A stretch of 64,000 bases of DNA from Pseudomonas sp. PDM16 (GTDB taxonomy: Bacteria; Pseudomonadota; Gammaproteobacteria; Pseudomonadales; Pseudomonadaceae). The DNA lies in NCBI RefSeq assembly GCF_014851865.1, contig NZ_JACVAM010000003.1, positions 62,001 to 126,000 of the forward strand. Reading direction: 5' to 3'. Shown one piece after another: positions 43,608 to 51,620 of this stretch. Both the position numbers and the translations under genes were made by a program. The notes below the pieces were generated by a model, which was given only the letters and a program-made list of their open reading frames with translations, was not told the DNA's origin and did not search any database. Numbering within the stretch: the first letter of the stretch is position 1; every line of letters starts with the position of its first letter.

Positions 43608-44461
43608 AGGGCGATTCGCAGTGGCGGATGTTCGGTGGTGGGCAGGCCCAGCGGCGTGAGGCGCGGCAATTCGCGGCCGTCCTCGTGGCGCAGCAAGTCC
43701 AGGCAGTGGCGCTTGAGGTGGACGAAGCCGGGGCTGGTCAGCAGGCTGGCGTTGCGCGGGCGCGGGAAGTCCAGACGCAGGTCCTCGATGAAGCGGCCCG
43801 GACGCGGGCTCATCACCAGGATGCGGTCGGCGAGGAACAGCGCCTCGTCGATATCGTGGGTGACGAACACCACGGTGGTGCGGATGCGCGTCCAGATATC
43901 CAGCAGCAGCTCCTGCATGCGCGCACGGGTCTGCGCATCCAGTGCGCCGAACGGCTCGTCCATCAGCAGCAGGCGTGGGCGGTTGATCAGCACGCGGGCG
44001 ATCTCGGCGCGCTGCTGCATGCCGCCGGAGAGCTGGTTGGGCCAGCGCGCAGCGAAGTCCTGCAGGCCGACCAGGCGCAGCATCTCGGCGGCCTGGCGAC
44101 GCCGCTCGGCGCGGCCTATGCCCTGCATCTTCAGGCCGAAGGCAACGTTGTCCAGCACGCTGCGCCAGGGCAGCAGGGTGTGGTGCTGGAACACCATGCC
44201 GCGCTCCGGCGAGGGGCCGGCCACCGGCGCGTTGTCCACCAGCAGGCTGCCGCCGGCGGGCCGCAGGTGGCCGGCCAGAGCGCCGAGCAGGGTCGACTTG
44301 CCGCAACCGGACGGGCCGAGGATGCAGACGAACTCGCCGGGCTCGACGACGAAGTCCAACGCCTGCACCGCCTCGAAGGCCTCGCGGCCCTGGCCGAGGC
44401 GGATGGACAGCTGGCGGCCGTCGATGCGGCCGGGCTCGGGGGCTTTCTGGTAGACGCTCAT
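43604..44461 (-). CDS. Sulfonate/nitrate-type ABC transporter ATP-binding protein
   Basis: A 285-aa ATPase of the SsuB/TauB/NrtD group: Walker A GPSGCGKSTLL, 'GMVFQHHTLLPWRSVLDNVAFGL', signature LSGGMQQRAEIARAL-like (LSGGMQQRAEIARVL), Walker B 'LLLMDEPFGALDAQTR' and 'VFVTHDIDEALFLADRILVMSPRPG'. The C-terminal ~25 residues ('ELPRLTPLGLPTTEHPPLRIAL') extend beyond the usual end. ATG 44461 overlaps the permease stop (ATGA). Confidence 0.9.
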   Translation of the reverse strand: MSVYQKAPEPGRIDGRQLSIRLGQGREAFEAVQALDFVVEPGEFVCILGPSGCGKSTLLGALAGHLRPAGGSLLVDNAPVAGPSPERGMVFQHHTLLPWRSVLDNVAFGLKMQGIGRAERRRQAAEMLRLVGLQDFAARWPNQLSGGMQQRAEIARVLINRPRLLLMDEPFGALDAQTRARMQELLLDIWTRIRTTVVFVTHDIDEALFLADRILVMSPRPGRFIEDLRLDFPRPRNASLLTSPGFVHLKRHCLDLLRHEDGRELPRLTPLGLPTTEHPPLRIAL

Positions 44462-45237
44462 CGCTGTGCTCCGCTGCGGTACCAGGGCGTGGCCAGGCCG
44501 CCGAGGCGCTTGACCAGGCCGCTGCTGGCCATGCCGAGCAGGCCGATCAGCAGCATGCCGACGACGATGTCCGGGTAGTTCTGGATGGTGTAGGACTCCC
44601 AGGTGTAGTAACCGATGCCGAACTGGCCGGAGATCATCTCGGCGGTGACCAGGCAGAACCATGAGGTGCCCATGCCGATGGCCAGGCCGGTGACAATGCT
44701 CGGCGCCGCGCCGGGCAGGATCACCTCGCGCAGGATGGCCAGGCGCCCTGCCCCCAGGCTGCGCGCCGAGGCGATCAGGCGCGGATCGACGCCCTCCACG
44801 CCGTGGATAGTGTTGAGCAGGATGGGGAACAGCGCGCCGGTGAAGGTGATGAACACCATCGACAGTTCCGACGACGGGAACATCAGGATGGCCAGGGGAA
44901 TCCAGGCCACCGCGGGAATCGGCCGCAGCACTTCCAGTGGCGGCAGCAGGCTGTCCTCGGCCCATTTCGAGCGGCCGATGGCCAAGCCGAGCAGCACGCC
45001 GATCACGGCGGCGCTGAGGTAGCCGGCGAATACCCGGCCCAGGCTGCTGCCGAGGTGCGCCAGCAGCTGGCTGGAGTGCAGCAACTGCCAGGCAGCGCCA
45101 AGCACGGCGCTGGGCGTGGGCACATAAGTGAAGGTGAGCAGGCCCAGGTCCAGGCGCGTGGTGGCAGCCAGCTGCCAGAACAGCAGGCAGGAGGCCAGCG
45201 AGGCCAGACGCAGGGGCCAGCGGTATAAATGATTCAT
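44458..45237 (-). CDS. Sulfonate/nitrate-type ABC transporter permease
   Basis: A 259-aa permease of the SsuC/TauC family with six hydrophobic segments. The signature 'ASARSLGAGRLAILREVILPGAAPSIVTGLAIGMGTSWFCLVTAEMI' (EAA loop region) contacts the ATPase; 'RPIPAVAWIPLAILMF' is the typical mid-protein stretch. It would import a sulfonate or related anion delivered by the binding protein encoded upstream, from which it is separated by a palindromic repeat element. Confidence 0.9.
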   Translation of the reverse strand: MNHLYRWPLRLASLASCLLFWQLAATTRLDLGLLTFTYVPTPSAVLGAAWQLLHSSQLLAHLGSSLGRVFAGYLSAAVIGVLLGLAIGRSKWAEDSLLPPLEVLRPIPAVAWIPLAILMFPSSELSMVFITFTGALFPILLNTIHGVEGVDPRLIASARSLGAGRLAILREVILPGAAPSIVTGLAIGMGTSWFCLVTAEMISGQFGIGYYTWESYTIQNYPDIVVGMLLIGLLGMASSGLVKRLGGLATPWYRSGAQR

Positions 45238-45260
45238 GAGAATCTCCAGGTCATGGACCT

Positions 45261-45347
45261 CCCCTCTCCCTTTGGGAGAGGGGCCGGGGGTGAGGGTTTA
45301 GCTGGCAACACCGGCCCTCACCCCAACCCTCTCCCGGAGGGAGAGGG
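45261..45347. repeat. REP-like paired inverted repeat, copy 1
   Basis: Hairpin CCCCTCTCCC-TTT-GGGAGAGGGG (45261-45283) is followed by GGGGGTGAGGG, then the reverse-oriented unit CCCTCACCCC and a second hairpin (CCCTCTCCC-GGA-GGGAGAGGG, to 45347). The whole is a BIME-like head-to-head pair between the binding protein and permease genes. The same unit recurs at 46882-46979. Confidence 0.75.
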
Positions 45348-45360
45348 AGCTGTCCGTCCA

Positions 45361-46767
45361 TCAAAGACTGGCGACGGCCTGCTGGTTGGCGCTGACGAAG
45401 TCCAGCGCGGTGCCGCCGTGCTGCTGGGCGTAGGCCTCGGCCTGGTCCTTGAGCAGGAAGGCGGAGAGCTCACCCTTGCCGTTGCGCACGAACCAGGCCT
45501 GGTTGGCCAGCAGCTTGATGCCGCTGTCGGTGGCCTGGGCATAGATGGCGCGGATGTCCTTGCCCTCCTGCTCCAGCGCGGCCAGGGCCTTGAGCGCGGC
45601 TTCCGGCGAGCTGTAGTGGCGCACCTTGTCCTCGCCACGCACCCAAATCTGCGCCAGGCGCGAGACGTCGGTGATCGGCTTGCCGGTCAGCGCGTCGTTG
45701 GCCTTGAGCGGCAACGGCTGGTAGTCGGCCAGGGCCTTGTCGTAGTCGCGACCGGCCTGCTTGAAGGCGGCGCGGATGTACTGGTCGTCGACGAACTGGT
45801 CCACGTCCAGGCCGCGGTCGGTCTTCTTCAGCAGCTTGAGGGTGTCGATGGAGGTGGCCAGCGCCTTGCGGTACTCCGGCTTCCAGGTCAGGTCGCGGGT
45901 CTGCAGGCCGAGCGGGCCGTGGAACAGGTAGTTCACCTCGGCCTCGATGCCGGTGACCTTCTCGATCAGCTCGCTGTACTTCTCAGGCTGTTCGGCGAAC
46001 AGGCGGTCGGCCTCGATGCTGGCACGCAGGTAGGCGGTGACCACTTCCGGGTACTTCTTGGCGTACTCGGCATCGACCAGCGCGCCATGGAAGGTCGGCG
46101 CGTTGGCCTGCGAGCCGTCGTAGATCTTGCGGGCGAAGCCACGGTTGGGGAACAGCTCGGCGAACGGCACGAAGTCGGCATGCGCCTCGATGCGGTTGCT
46201 GCGCAGGGCCGAGCCGGCGATTTCCGGGGCCTGGGCGATGATGCGCACGTCCTTCTGCGGGTCCCAGCCTTGCGCGGCGACGGCACGCAGCAGCATGCCG
46301 TGGGCGGTGGAGGCGAATGGCACGGAGATGGTCTTGCCCTTCAGCTCGGCCAGCGACTGCACGCTGGAGGCCGCCGGCACTACGATGCCGTTGCCGCTGC
46401 CACGGGTGCTGCCGGACAGCACACTGAGGAACAGGCTGCGCTTGCCGGCATCGAGGTGGGCGACGCCGTTGAACGAGCCGGGGAAGTCGGCCATGGCGCC
46501 GAAGTCCAGCTTGCCCGCGACCATCTCGTTGGTCAGCGGCGCGCCGCTGGTGAAGTTCTTCCACTCGATCTCGTACTTCACGTCCTGGTACTTGCCATCC
46601 TTCGGCAGGTACTTGTCGAGCAGGCCTAGCTCGCGGATGAGCAGGCCGCCGGTGGCGCAGTTGATGGTGGTGTCCTGGGTGCCGATGGCGACGCGGATGG
46701 TCTCGGCCTGGGCGTGAACGGTGGCGATGGCCAGGGCGAGGCCGGCCAGGGTGGTACGCAAGCGCAT
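45361..46767 (-). CDS. ABC substrate-binding protein with NosL-like C-terminal domain
   Basis: A 468-aa exported protein; signal MRLRTTLAGLALAIATVHAQAE. Residues ~25-330 are a nitrate/sulfonate/taurine-type binding protein ('RVAIGTQDTTINCATGGLLIRELGLLDKYLP', 'EWKNFTSGAPLTNEMVAGKLDFGAMADFPG', 'LRSNRIEAHADFVPF'). The last ~90 residues are extra: 'HYSSPEAALKALAALEQEGKDIRAIYAQATDSG', 'LLANQAWFVRNGKGELSAFLLKDQAEAYAQQHGG', which follows the NosL pattern of a Cu(I)-binding periplasmic domain. AGGGGA precedes ATG 46767. Substrate probably a sulfur compound, from context. Confidence 0.85.
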   Translation of the reverse strand: MRLRTTLAGLALAIATVHAQAETIRVAIGTQDTTINCATGGLLIRELGLLDKYLPKDGKYQDVKYEIEWKNFTSGAPLTNEMVAGKLDFGAMADFPGSFNGVAHLDAGKRSLFLSVLSGSTRGSGNGIVVPAASSVQSLAELKGKTISVPFASTAHGMLLRAVAAQGWDPQKDVRIIAQAPEIAGSALRSNRIEAHADFVPFAELFPNRGFARKIYDGSQANAPTFHGALVDAEYAKKYPEVVTAYLRASIEADRLFAEQPEKYSELIEKVTGIEAEVNYLFHGPLGLQTRDLTWKPEYRKALATSIDTLKLLKKTDRGLDVDQFVDDQYIRAAFKQAGRDYDKALADYQPLPLKANDALTGKPITDVSRLAQIWVRGEDKVRHYSSPEAALKALAALEQEGKDIRAIYAQATDSGIKLLANQAWFVRNGKGELSAFLLKDQAEAYAQQHGGTALDFVSANQQAVASL

Positions 46768-46881
46768 GGGTGTTTCCCCTCGAATCATGAGTATTGGAAT
46801 CGTCTCCGCCAGTCGGTCGGCTGGTGGGAAACGAGGGGTTGGTGCATCAGGCGTCCGGCGGTGGGCCGGGTAGCGTTTTCG

Positions 46882-46979
46882 CTCCCTCTCCCCTTGGGAG
46901 AGGGTTGGGGTGAGGGTGTTCCAGGCGACTCGGCCTCCCTCATCCGCCCTTCGGGCACCTTCTCCCGAGGGGAGAAGGA
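46882..46979. repeat. REP-like paired inverted repeat, copy 2
   Basis: CTCCCTCTCCCC-TTGGGAGAGGG followed by TTGGGGTGAGGG, then a reversed unit (CCCTCATCCGCCC, CTTCTCCCGAGGGGAGAAGG). Same family as 45261-45347; the two copies bracket the binding-protein gene. It fills most of the 217-bp gap between the ferredoxin stop and the binding-protein start and may stabilise or separate parts of the transcript. Confidence 0.7.
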
Positions 46980-46984
46980 AGAAC

Positions 46985-47230
46985 TCAGCGCAGCAGATAA
47001 GGGATTTCCACCTTAACCGCGCCGGTCGGACAGTCCTTCTCGCAGGGCATGCAATACCAGCACTCGTCGAAGGCCATGTAGGCCTTTTGCGTCGCCGGGT
47101 TGATCGCCAGCAGGTCCATCGGGCAGACCTCGACGCACACGGTGCAGCCCTTGTGGGCGATGCACTTGTCCTCGTCGATGGTCACCGGCGCATTGCTGCG
47201 AAAGAAGATTTCCTGGGGCTGGTAGGCCAT
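46985..47230 (-). CDS. 2x[4Fe-4S] ferredoxin, AprB/AsfB-like
   Basis: An 81-aa ferredoxin with two cluster motifs: DKCIAHKGCTVCVEVCP (CX5CX2CX3CP, first spacing unusual) and DECWYCMPCEKDCP (CX2CX2CX3CP). 'AYMAFDECWYC' closely recalls the AprB subunit of adenylylsulfate reductase ('ECWECYSC'). It should pass electrons to or from the flavoprotein encoded 74 bp upstream. It lacks the C-terminal tail of true AprB, so this is a related assimilatory module rather than a dissimilatory sulfate reduction enzyme. Confidence 0.88.
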   Translation of the reverse strand: MAYQPQEIFFRSNAPVTIDEDKCIAHKGCTVCVEVCPMDLLAINPATQKAYMAFDECWYCMPCEKDCPTGAVKVEIPYLLR

Positions 47231-47304
47231 GTCACGGTTCCTCGGAGCCTGTGGCTCTCTCGTTTCTGTGGCCCCTGCTCGGGGCCTTGCACGCGGTGTT
47301 GTGG

Positions 47305-49029
47305 TCAGGCGGCGTCGCTACGCACCCGCAGGCGCTCATAGGCGTGCTGCTCCTCGTCATCCAGCGGGATCAGGTACGGCTCCACCGGCTTCTTGAAACT
47401 GGTCATCTCGCCGACCTCACCCTTCTTCAGGTGGCAGTGGGCGAACCACTCGACATCGTTGCGCTGCGGGTGGTCGACACGGTGGTGGTACAGGCCCCAG
47501 CGGCTCTCGGCGCGGAACAGCGAGGCGCGTGCGGCCATCTCGGCGCAGTCGCGGATCACGCTGACTTCCAGGGCGCGCATCAGCTCGTGCGGGTTGTTGG
47601 CCTTGAGTTGGTCGAGGTCGCGCTGGATATCGGCGAAACGGGTCAGGCCGATCTCCATTTTCTTGGTCACCTTGGGCGGCTGCAGGTAGTCGTTGACCAT
47701 GCGCCGCAGCTTGTACTCGACCTGGGCTGGCGGCAGGCCGTGCTCACGGTTGAGCGGCGCATAGACCCGCGCCTGCTCGCGCTCGACCTGCTGCGCGTCG
47801 ACCTCGGTGAAGTCACGCCCGGCGATGTACTCGGCGGCGTTGACCCCGGCGAACCAGCCATAGGTGAAGGCGCCGAGCATGTAGTTGTGCGGCACGGCGG
47901 CCATGTCGCCGGCCGAGTACAGGCCCTTCACGCTGGTCTCGGCCTTCTCGTTGACCCACACACCCGAGGCACTGTGGCCAGAGCAGAAGCCGATCTCGGA
48001 GATGTGCATCTCGACCATGCCGGTGCGGTAGTCGGTGCCACGGTTGGCGTGGAACTGGCCGCGACTGGGGCGCTCGTTGCTGTGCAGGATTTCCTCGATG
48101 TTCTGGATGGTTTCCTCGGCCAGGTGGTCGAGCTTGAGGAACACCGGGCCGTTGCCGCCCTCCAGCTCCTGGTGGAACTCCCACATCATCTGCCCGGACC
48201 AGTAGTCGCACTCGATGAAGCGCTCGCCCTTGTTGTTGGCGGTGTAGCCGCCCAGCGGGCCGGTGACGTAGGCGCAGGCCGGGCCGTTGTAGTCCTTGAT
48301 CAGCGGGTTGATCTGGAAGCACTCCAGGTTCGCCAGCTCGGCGCCAGCGTGGTAAGCCATGGCGTAACCGTCGCCGGCATTGGTCGGGTTCTCGTAGGTG
48401 CCCATCAGGTAGCCCGAGGCCGGCAGGCCCAGGCGCCCGGCGGCACCGCAGGCGAGCACCACGGCCTTGGCGCGGATCAGGTGGAAGTCCGCCGTGCGGC
48501 AATCGAAGCCCATCACCCCGTTCACCGCGCCCTCGGCGTCGGTCAGCAGGCGGGTAGCGATGACCCGGTTGGTGATCTCCACCCGTGCGCGCTTGAGCTG
48601 GCGGTACAGCACCTTCTTGATGTCGTGCCCCTCGGGCATCGGCAGCACGTAGGCGCCCATGTGGTGGACCTTCTTCACCGCGTAGTCGCCGGTCTCGTCC
48701 TTCTCGAACTTCACGCCCCAGCGGTCGAGCTGCTCGATGGTCTCGAAGCTCTTGGTGGCGTAGGCGTACACCGCCGCCTGATTGACGATGCCGTCGTTGG
48801 CGATGGTGATTTCCTTGGTGTACTGCTCCGGCGTGGCGTGGCCGGGGATCACCGCGTTGTTCAGGCCGTCCATGCCCATGCTGATGGCGCCGCTGCGCTT
48901 GACGTTGGCCTTGTCCAGCAGCAGCACGCGCAGCTCGCGGTTGGCCTCCTTGGCCTTGATCGCCGCCATCGGGCCGGCGGTGCCGCCGCCGATCACCACC
49001 AGGTCGTATTCGCGTTCGATGGTGTTCAT
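47305..49029 (-). CDS. FAD-dependent oxidoreductase, AprA/AsfA-like
   Basis: A 574-aa flavoprotein of the fumarate reductase / adenylylsulfate reductase alpha family. FAD site 'YDLVVIGGGTAGPMAAIKA' at residues 9-27; 'RSGAISMGMDGLNNAVIPG' replaces the AprA 'RSGAVAQGLxAIN' stretch; 'KGLYSAGDMAAVPHNYMLGAFTYGWFAG' is the second FAD contact; the C-terminal helical domain has 'EMAARASLFRAESRWGLYHHRVDHP'. With the ferredoxin gene it forms a two-subunit redox enzyme. I recall similar pairs (asfAB) needed for arylsulfonate desulfurisation in P. putida; the exact reaction is not established here. Start overlaps the GntR stop (ATGA). Confidence 0.88.
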   Translation of the reverse strand: MNTIEREYDLVVIGGGTAGPMAAIKAKEANRELRVLLLDKANVKRSGAISMGMDGLNNAVIPGHATPEQYTKEITIANDGIVNQAAVYAYATKSFETIEQLDRWGVKFEKDETGDYAVKKVHHMGAYVLPMPEGHDIKKVLYRQLKRARVEITNRVIATRLLTDAEGAVNGVMGFDCRTADFHLIRAKAVVLACGAAGRLGLPASGYLMGTYENPTNAGDGYAMAYHAGAELANLECFQINPLIKDYNGPACAYVTGPLGGYTANNKGERFIECDYWSGQMMWEFHQELEGGNGPVFLKLDHLAEETIQNIEEILHSNERPSRGQFHANRGTDYRTGMVEMHISEIGFCSGHSASGVWVNEKAETSVKGLYSAGDMAAVPHNYMLGAFTYGWFAGVNAAEYIAGRDFTEVDAQQVEREQARVYAPLNREHGLPPAQVEYKLRRMVNDYLQPPKVTKKMEIGLTRFADIQRDLDQLKANNPHELMRALEVSVIRDCAEMAARASLFRAESRWGLYHHRVDHPQRNDVEWFAHCHLKKGEVGEMTSFKKPVEPYLIPLDDEEQHAYERLRVRSDAA

Positions 49030-49775
49030 GCGTGGGAGCCCTTCTGGCGGTCGATGCGCAGGCGGTACTGGAAGGCGTCACCGCGGTAATAGAGGTATTC
49101 GAAGTCCAACGGTGTGCCGTCGGCGGCGTGGGTCAGACGCTCGATACGCATGATCGGCGCGCCCTCCTCCACGTTCAGCGCGCGGGTCAGGTCGGCGTCA
49201 GCCAGCACCGCGTCGATGGCCAGATCGGCATGGCCGAGGGCGATGCCGCAGTCGTTCTCGATGATCAGGAAGATGTCGCGCGCCACCAGATCGGCCTTCT
49301 CCAGCTTCTCGCCGACGGTGCGCGGCACGTAGGTGACTTCCAGCGATACCGGCTCACGATTGACCAGGCGTACGCGCTTGATCTCGGTCACCGGCGCGCC
49401 CTCCTCCAGCCCCAGGCGCTCGGCGACACGAGCGCTGGCCGGTAGATGCTTGAGGCTGTGCAGGCGGTTGATCACCTCGTAGCCCATCTGCGACATGGAC
49501 TCGGCCAGGCCCTGCAGAGTGCTGACGTTCTGGAACGCCTTGGGCTTGGCGACGAAGGTGCCCTTGCCGTGGATCTTGAAGATCAGCCCTTCCTTCTGCA
49601 GGTCCCCCAGCGCCTGGCGCACGGTGATGCGGCTGACGCCAAACGCCTGGCCCAGCTCACTCTCCGAAGGCATGCGGCTGTGCGGCGGATAGGTACCGTC
49701 GAGGATGCGCCCACGCAGCAGCTCCTTGAGCTGGCTGTACAGCGGCACGGGGGACAGGGGAAGCAGTTCGGCCAT
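49026..49775 (-). CDS. GntR family regulator (HutC subfamily, UTRA domain)
   Basis: A 249-aa regulator. The winged helix-turn-helix covers residues ~10-78 ('PLYSQLKELLRGRILDGTYPPHSRMPSESELGQAFGVSRITVRQALGDLQKEGLI'), and a UTRA ligand domain covers ~95-240 ('EEGAPVTEIKRVRLVNREPVSLEVTYVP', 'MRIERLTHAADGTPLDFEYLYYRGD'). First gene of the sulfur cluster and coupled to the flavoprotein gene, so a cluster-specific regulator sensing the imported compound or a product is likely. Confidence 0.9.
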   Translation of the reverse strand: MAELLPLSPVPLYSQLKELLRGRILDGTYPPHSRMPSESELGQAFGVSRITVRQALGDLQKEGLIFKIHGKGTFVAKPKAFQNVSTLQGLAESMSQMGYEVINRLHSLKHLPASARVAERLGLEEGAPVTEIKRVRLVNREPVSLEVTYVPRTVGEKLEKADLVARDIFLIIENDCGIALGHADLAIDAVLADADLTRALNVEEGAPIMRIERLTHAADGTPLDFEYLYYRGDAFQYRLRIDRQKGSHA

Positions 49776-49829
49776 GTTCTCGTCTCTAATCTCTACTTGT
49801 CATAACAAGCTGTGACGAGAAAATAATGG

Positions 49830-49852
49830 ATATAAGAATTCAAAAACAAATA
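49830..49852 (-). promoter_or_regulatory. Shared 23-bp motif upstream of the GntR gene
   Basis: TATTTGTT-N9-TTATAT on the minus strand, 55 bp before the GntR start, with the same spacing as the copy at 42228-42250. The surrounding ~80 bp are AT-rich. It is probably the main control region of the sulfur cluster. A hairpin GCCCGT-TAGC-ACGGGC (49877-49892) just beyond may end the heme-uptake transcript. Confidence 0.5.
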
Positions 49853-49949
49853 CGAAATTTACATAAGCATATAGACGCCCGTTAGCACGGGCATATTGAA
49901 AGCCTCCTAGGCCTGCCCGCTCGTCCTGCCTCGACGGCCCGTGTCGGAG

Positions 49950-50834
49950 CTAGCGACGCAATTCGGCGCAGTGATCTTTTGCAGGGTTGGCCGCTGTATG
50001 CCAGACATAGTCGGCACTACCGGGCTCAGGCTCGCTACCGACCTCTGCAAACACCAGCACGGCGTTGCCGCTCGCCAAGCCCAGATCGCTCAGGTGCAGG
50101 GGCACGCCCAGATCCCGGCGAACATGAAAAGCGCCCGCCAGCAGCAGGGAAGGCTGCGGTGCGGCAGCCAGGCGTTCGGCCATGTGCCGGTCGCGCTGCT
50201 GCTGCACCGCAAGCATCGCGGGAATCTGGCTATCTGGGAGCAGGCCGCAGTGTGATGCGCGGATGTCCTGCTCCAGCTTCTGCTGGACCGCCGATGCCGT
50301 GGAGGCCTGCCCCTCCAGCCTGGGCCGCTGCCGGTAGATCTGCATGATCTCGGCTCGATCCAGATTGGCCGACAGCAAGGGGGATGGCTGGCGCAGCTGG
50401 TAACCGACCAGGGCACCGTACAATCCCCAATCCCAGCCCGCCTGCCAGTCCAGAGCCGCATAGGCATCCGCCGGGGGGCGCCCCGCACGGGTATCCGCCT
50501 GCGCCTGATCGACCGCAGCCTGCTGACCGGGCCCGATCATCTCCATCAGAACGCTGCCCTGCGGACGGCGTACCGCCAGCTCTCGCAACAACCACAGCTG
50601 CAGGGCGTGATGGTCTGGGTTGTCGTGCTGCTCGCCGACCAGCACGCGCTGAGCGCTGGCCAGGCGTTCGACCAGTTGCCCGGGTTCGAGCCGGTCACCG
50701 CTGGCCAGCTCGATGATCTGGCCCAGTTGGGCATGGTCACGCCCCTCGGGGGCGATGGGAGCCGGTGGTGGCAGCACGCCACGGGCCTGGCAGGCAGCCA
50801 GGAGGGAAAGACAGCAGAGGAGAAACATTCGCAT
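49950..50834 (-). CDS. ChaN family (heme-associated) lipoprotein
   Basis: A 294-aa ChaN-like protein: lipoprotein signal MRMFLLCCLSLLAAC with lipobox LAAC, then 'RVLVGEQHDNPDHHALQLWLLREL' (heme/metal-binding GExHxxxxHH region), 'VLMEMIGPGQQAAVDQ', 'LDWQAGWDWGLYGALVGY' and 'LLLAGAFHVRRDLGVPLHL'. Campylobacter ChaN binds heme pairs, and a homologue (PhuW) closes the phu heme operon of P. aeruginosa. It lies 18 bp after the heme importer ATPase gene and is the last gene of this operon. Confidence 0.85.
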   Translation of the reverse strand: MRMFLLCCLSLLAACQARGVLPPPAPIAPEGRDHAQLGQIIELASGDRLEPGQLVERLASAQRVLVGEQHDNPDHHALQLWLLRELAVRRPQGSVLMEMIGPGQQAAVDQAQADTRAGRPPADAYAALDWQAGWDWGLYGALVGYQLRQPSPLLSANLDRAEIMQIYRQRPRLEGQASTASAVQQKLEQDIRASHCGLLPDSQIPAMLAVQQQRDRHMAERLAAAPQPSLLLAGAFHVRRDLGVPLHLSDLGLASGNAVLVFAEVGSEPEPGSADYVWHTAANPAKDHCAELRR

Positions 50835-50852
50835 GGGCGTCTCTCGCTGGAC

Positions 50853-51620
50853 TCAGCGTGCAATGATCAACGGATGGCCGCGCTCTGGGTGGCGCTGGAC
50901 CAAGACCTCGAGACCGAACACTTCGTATAGCGGCCTGTCCTGTAGAACCTCAGAGGGACTGCCCAGGGCATGGGGCTTGCCCTGCCGCAGCAGCAAGATG
51001 CGGTCACAGTAGCGGGCGGCCAGATTGAGGTCGTGCAGTATGACCAGCACCGCCGCTCCCTGGCTCGCGAAGTCTCGTACGGCCTGTAGTGTGGTGTGCT
51101 GGTGAAGCGGGTCGAGGGCGGAGGTCGGCTCGTCCAGCAGCAGTGCCTGCCCTTCGCCGCCCGGCCACAGCTGCGCCAGCACTCTGGCCAGATGCACGCG
51201 CTGACGCTCACCGCCGGACAGCGCCAGGTAGCTGCGCTCACGCAAATGACCGGCATCCGCAGCATGCAGCGCAGCATCGACGATCTCTCTGTCACGCAAT
51301 CTGCCACTGGCGTGCGGCAGGCGCCCCATGGCGACCACGTCGACCACCGCAAAGGCAAAACTCAAACTCGAACTCTGCGGCAGCACGGCCAGGCGCCGCG
51401 CGCGCTCCTGAACGGGCCAGTCGCCGAGGAGACGACCATCCAGACGGACATCTCCGGATGCCGGGATCAGCTCGCCGCACAGGGCGTCGAGCAGGGTACT
51501 CTTGCCCGCACCATTGGGCCCGAGCACACCCAGAACCTCACCGGGCCTGAGGGCTAGATCGACCTCATCCAGCACCAGCGCCCCTCCACGGCGTACGCCA
51601 AGCCCACTCGCCTGCAGCAT
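50853..51620 (-). CDS. hmuV: Heme ABC transporter ATP-binding protein (HmuV/PhuV)
   Basis: A 255-aa ATPase: Walker [12 protein letters not shown], '[27 protein letters not shown]' (the HmuV-type Q-loop region), signature [15 protein letters not shown], Walker B '[12 protein letters not shown]', and '[17 protein letters not shown]'. ATG 51620 abuts the permease stop (TGATG). It drives heme uptake to the cytoplasm, where heme oxygenase acts on it. Confidence 0.88.
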   Translation of the reverse strand: MLQASGLGVRRGGALVLDEVDLALRPGEVLGVLGPNGAGKSTLLDALCGELIPASGDVRLDGRLLGDWPVQERARRLAVLPQSSSLSFAFAVVDVVAMGRLPHASGRLRDREIVDAALHAADAGHLRERSYLALSGGERQRVHLARVLAQLWPGGEGQALLLDEPTSALDPLHQHTTLQAVRDFASQGAAVLVILHDLNLAARYCDRILLLRQGKPHALGSPSEVLQDRPLYEVFGLEVLVQRHPERGHPLIIAR

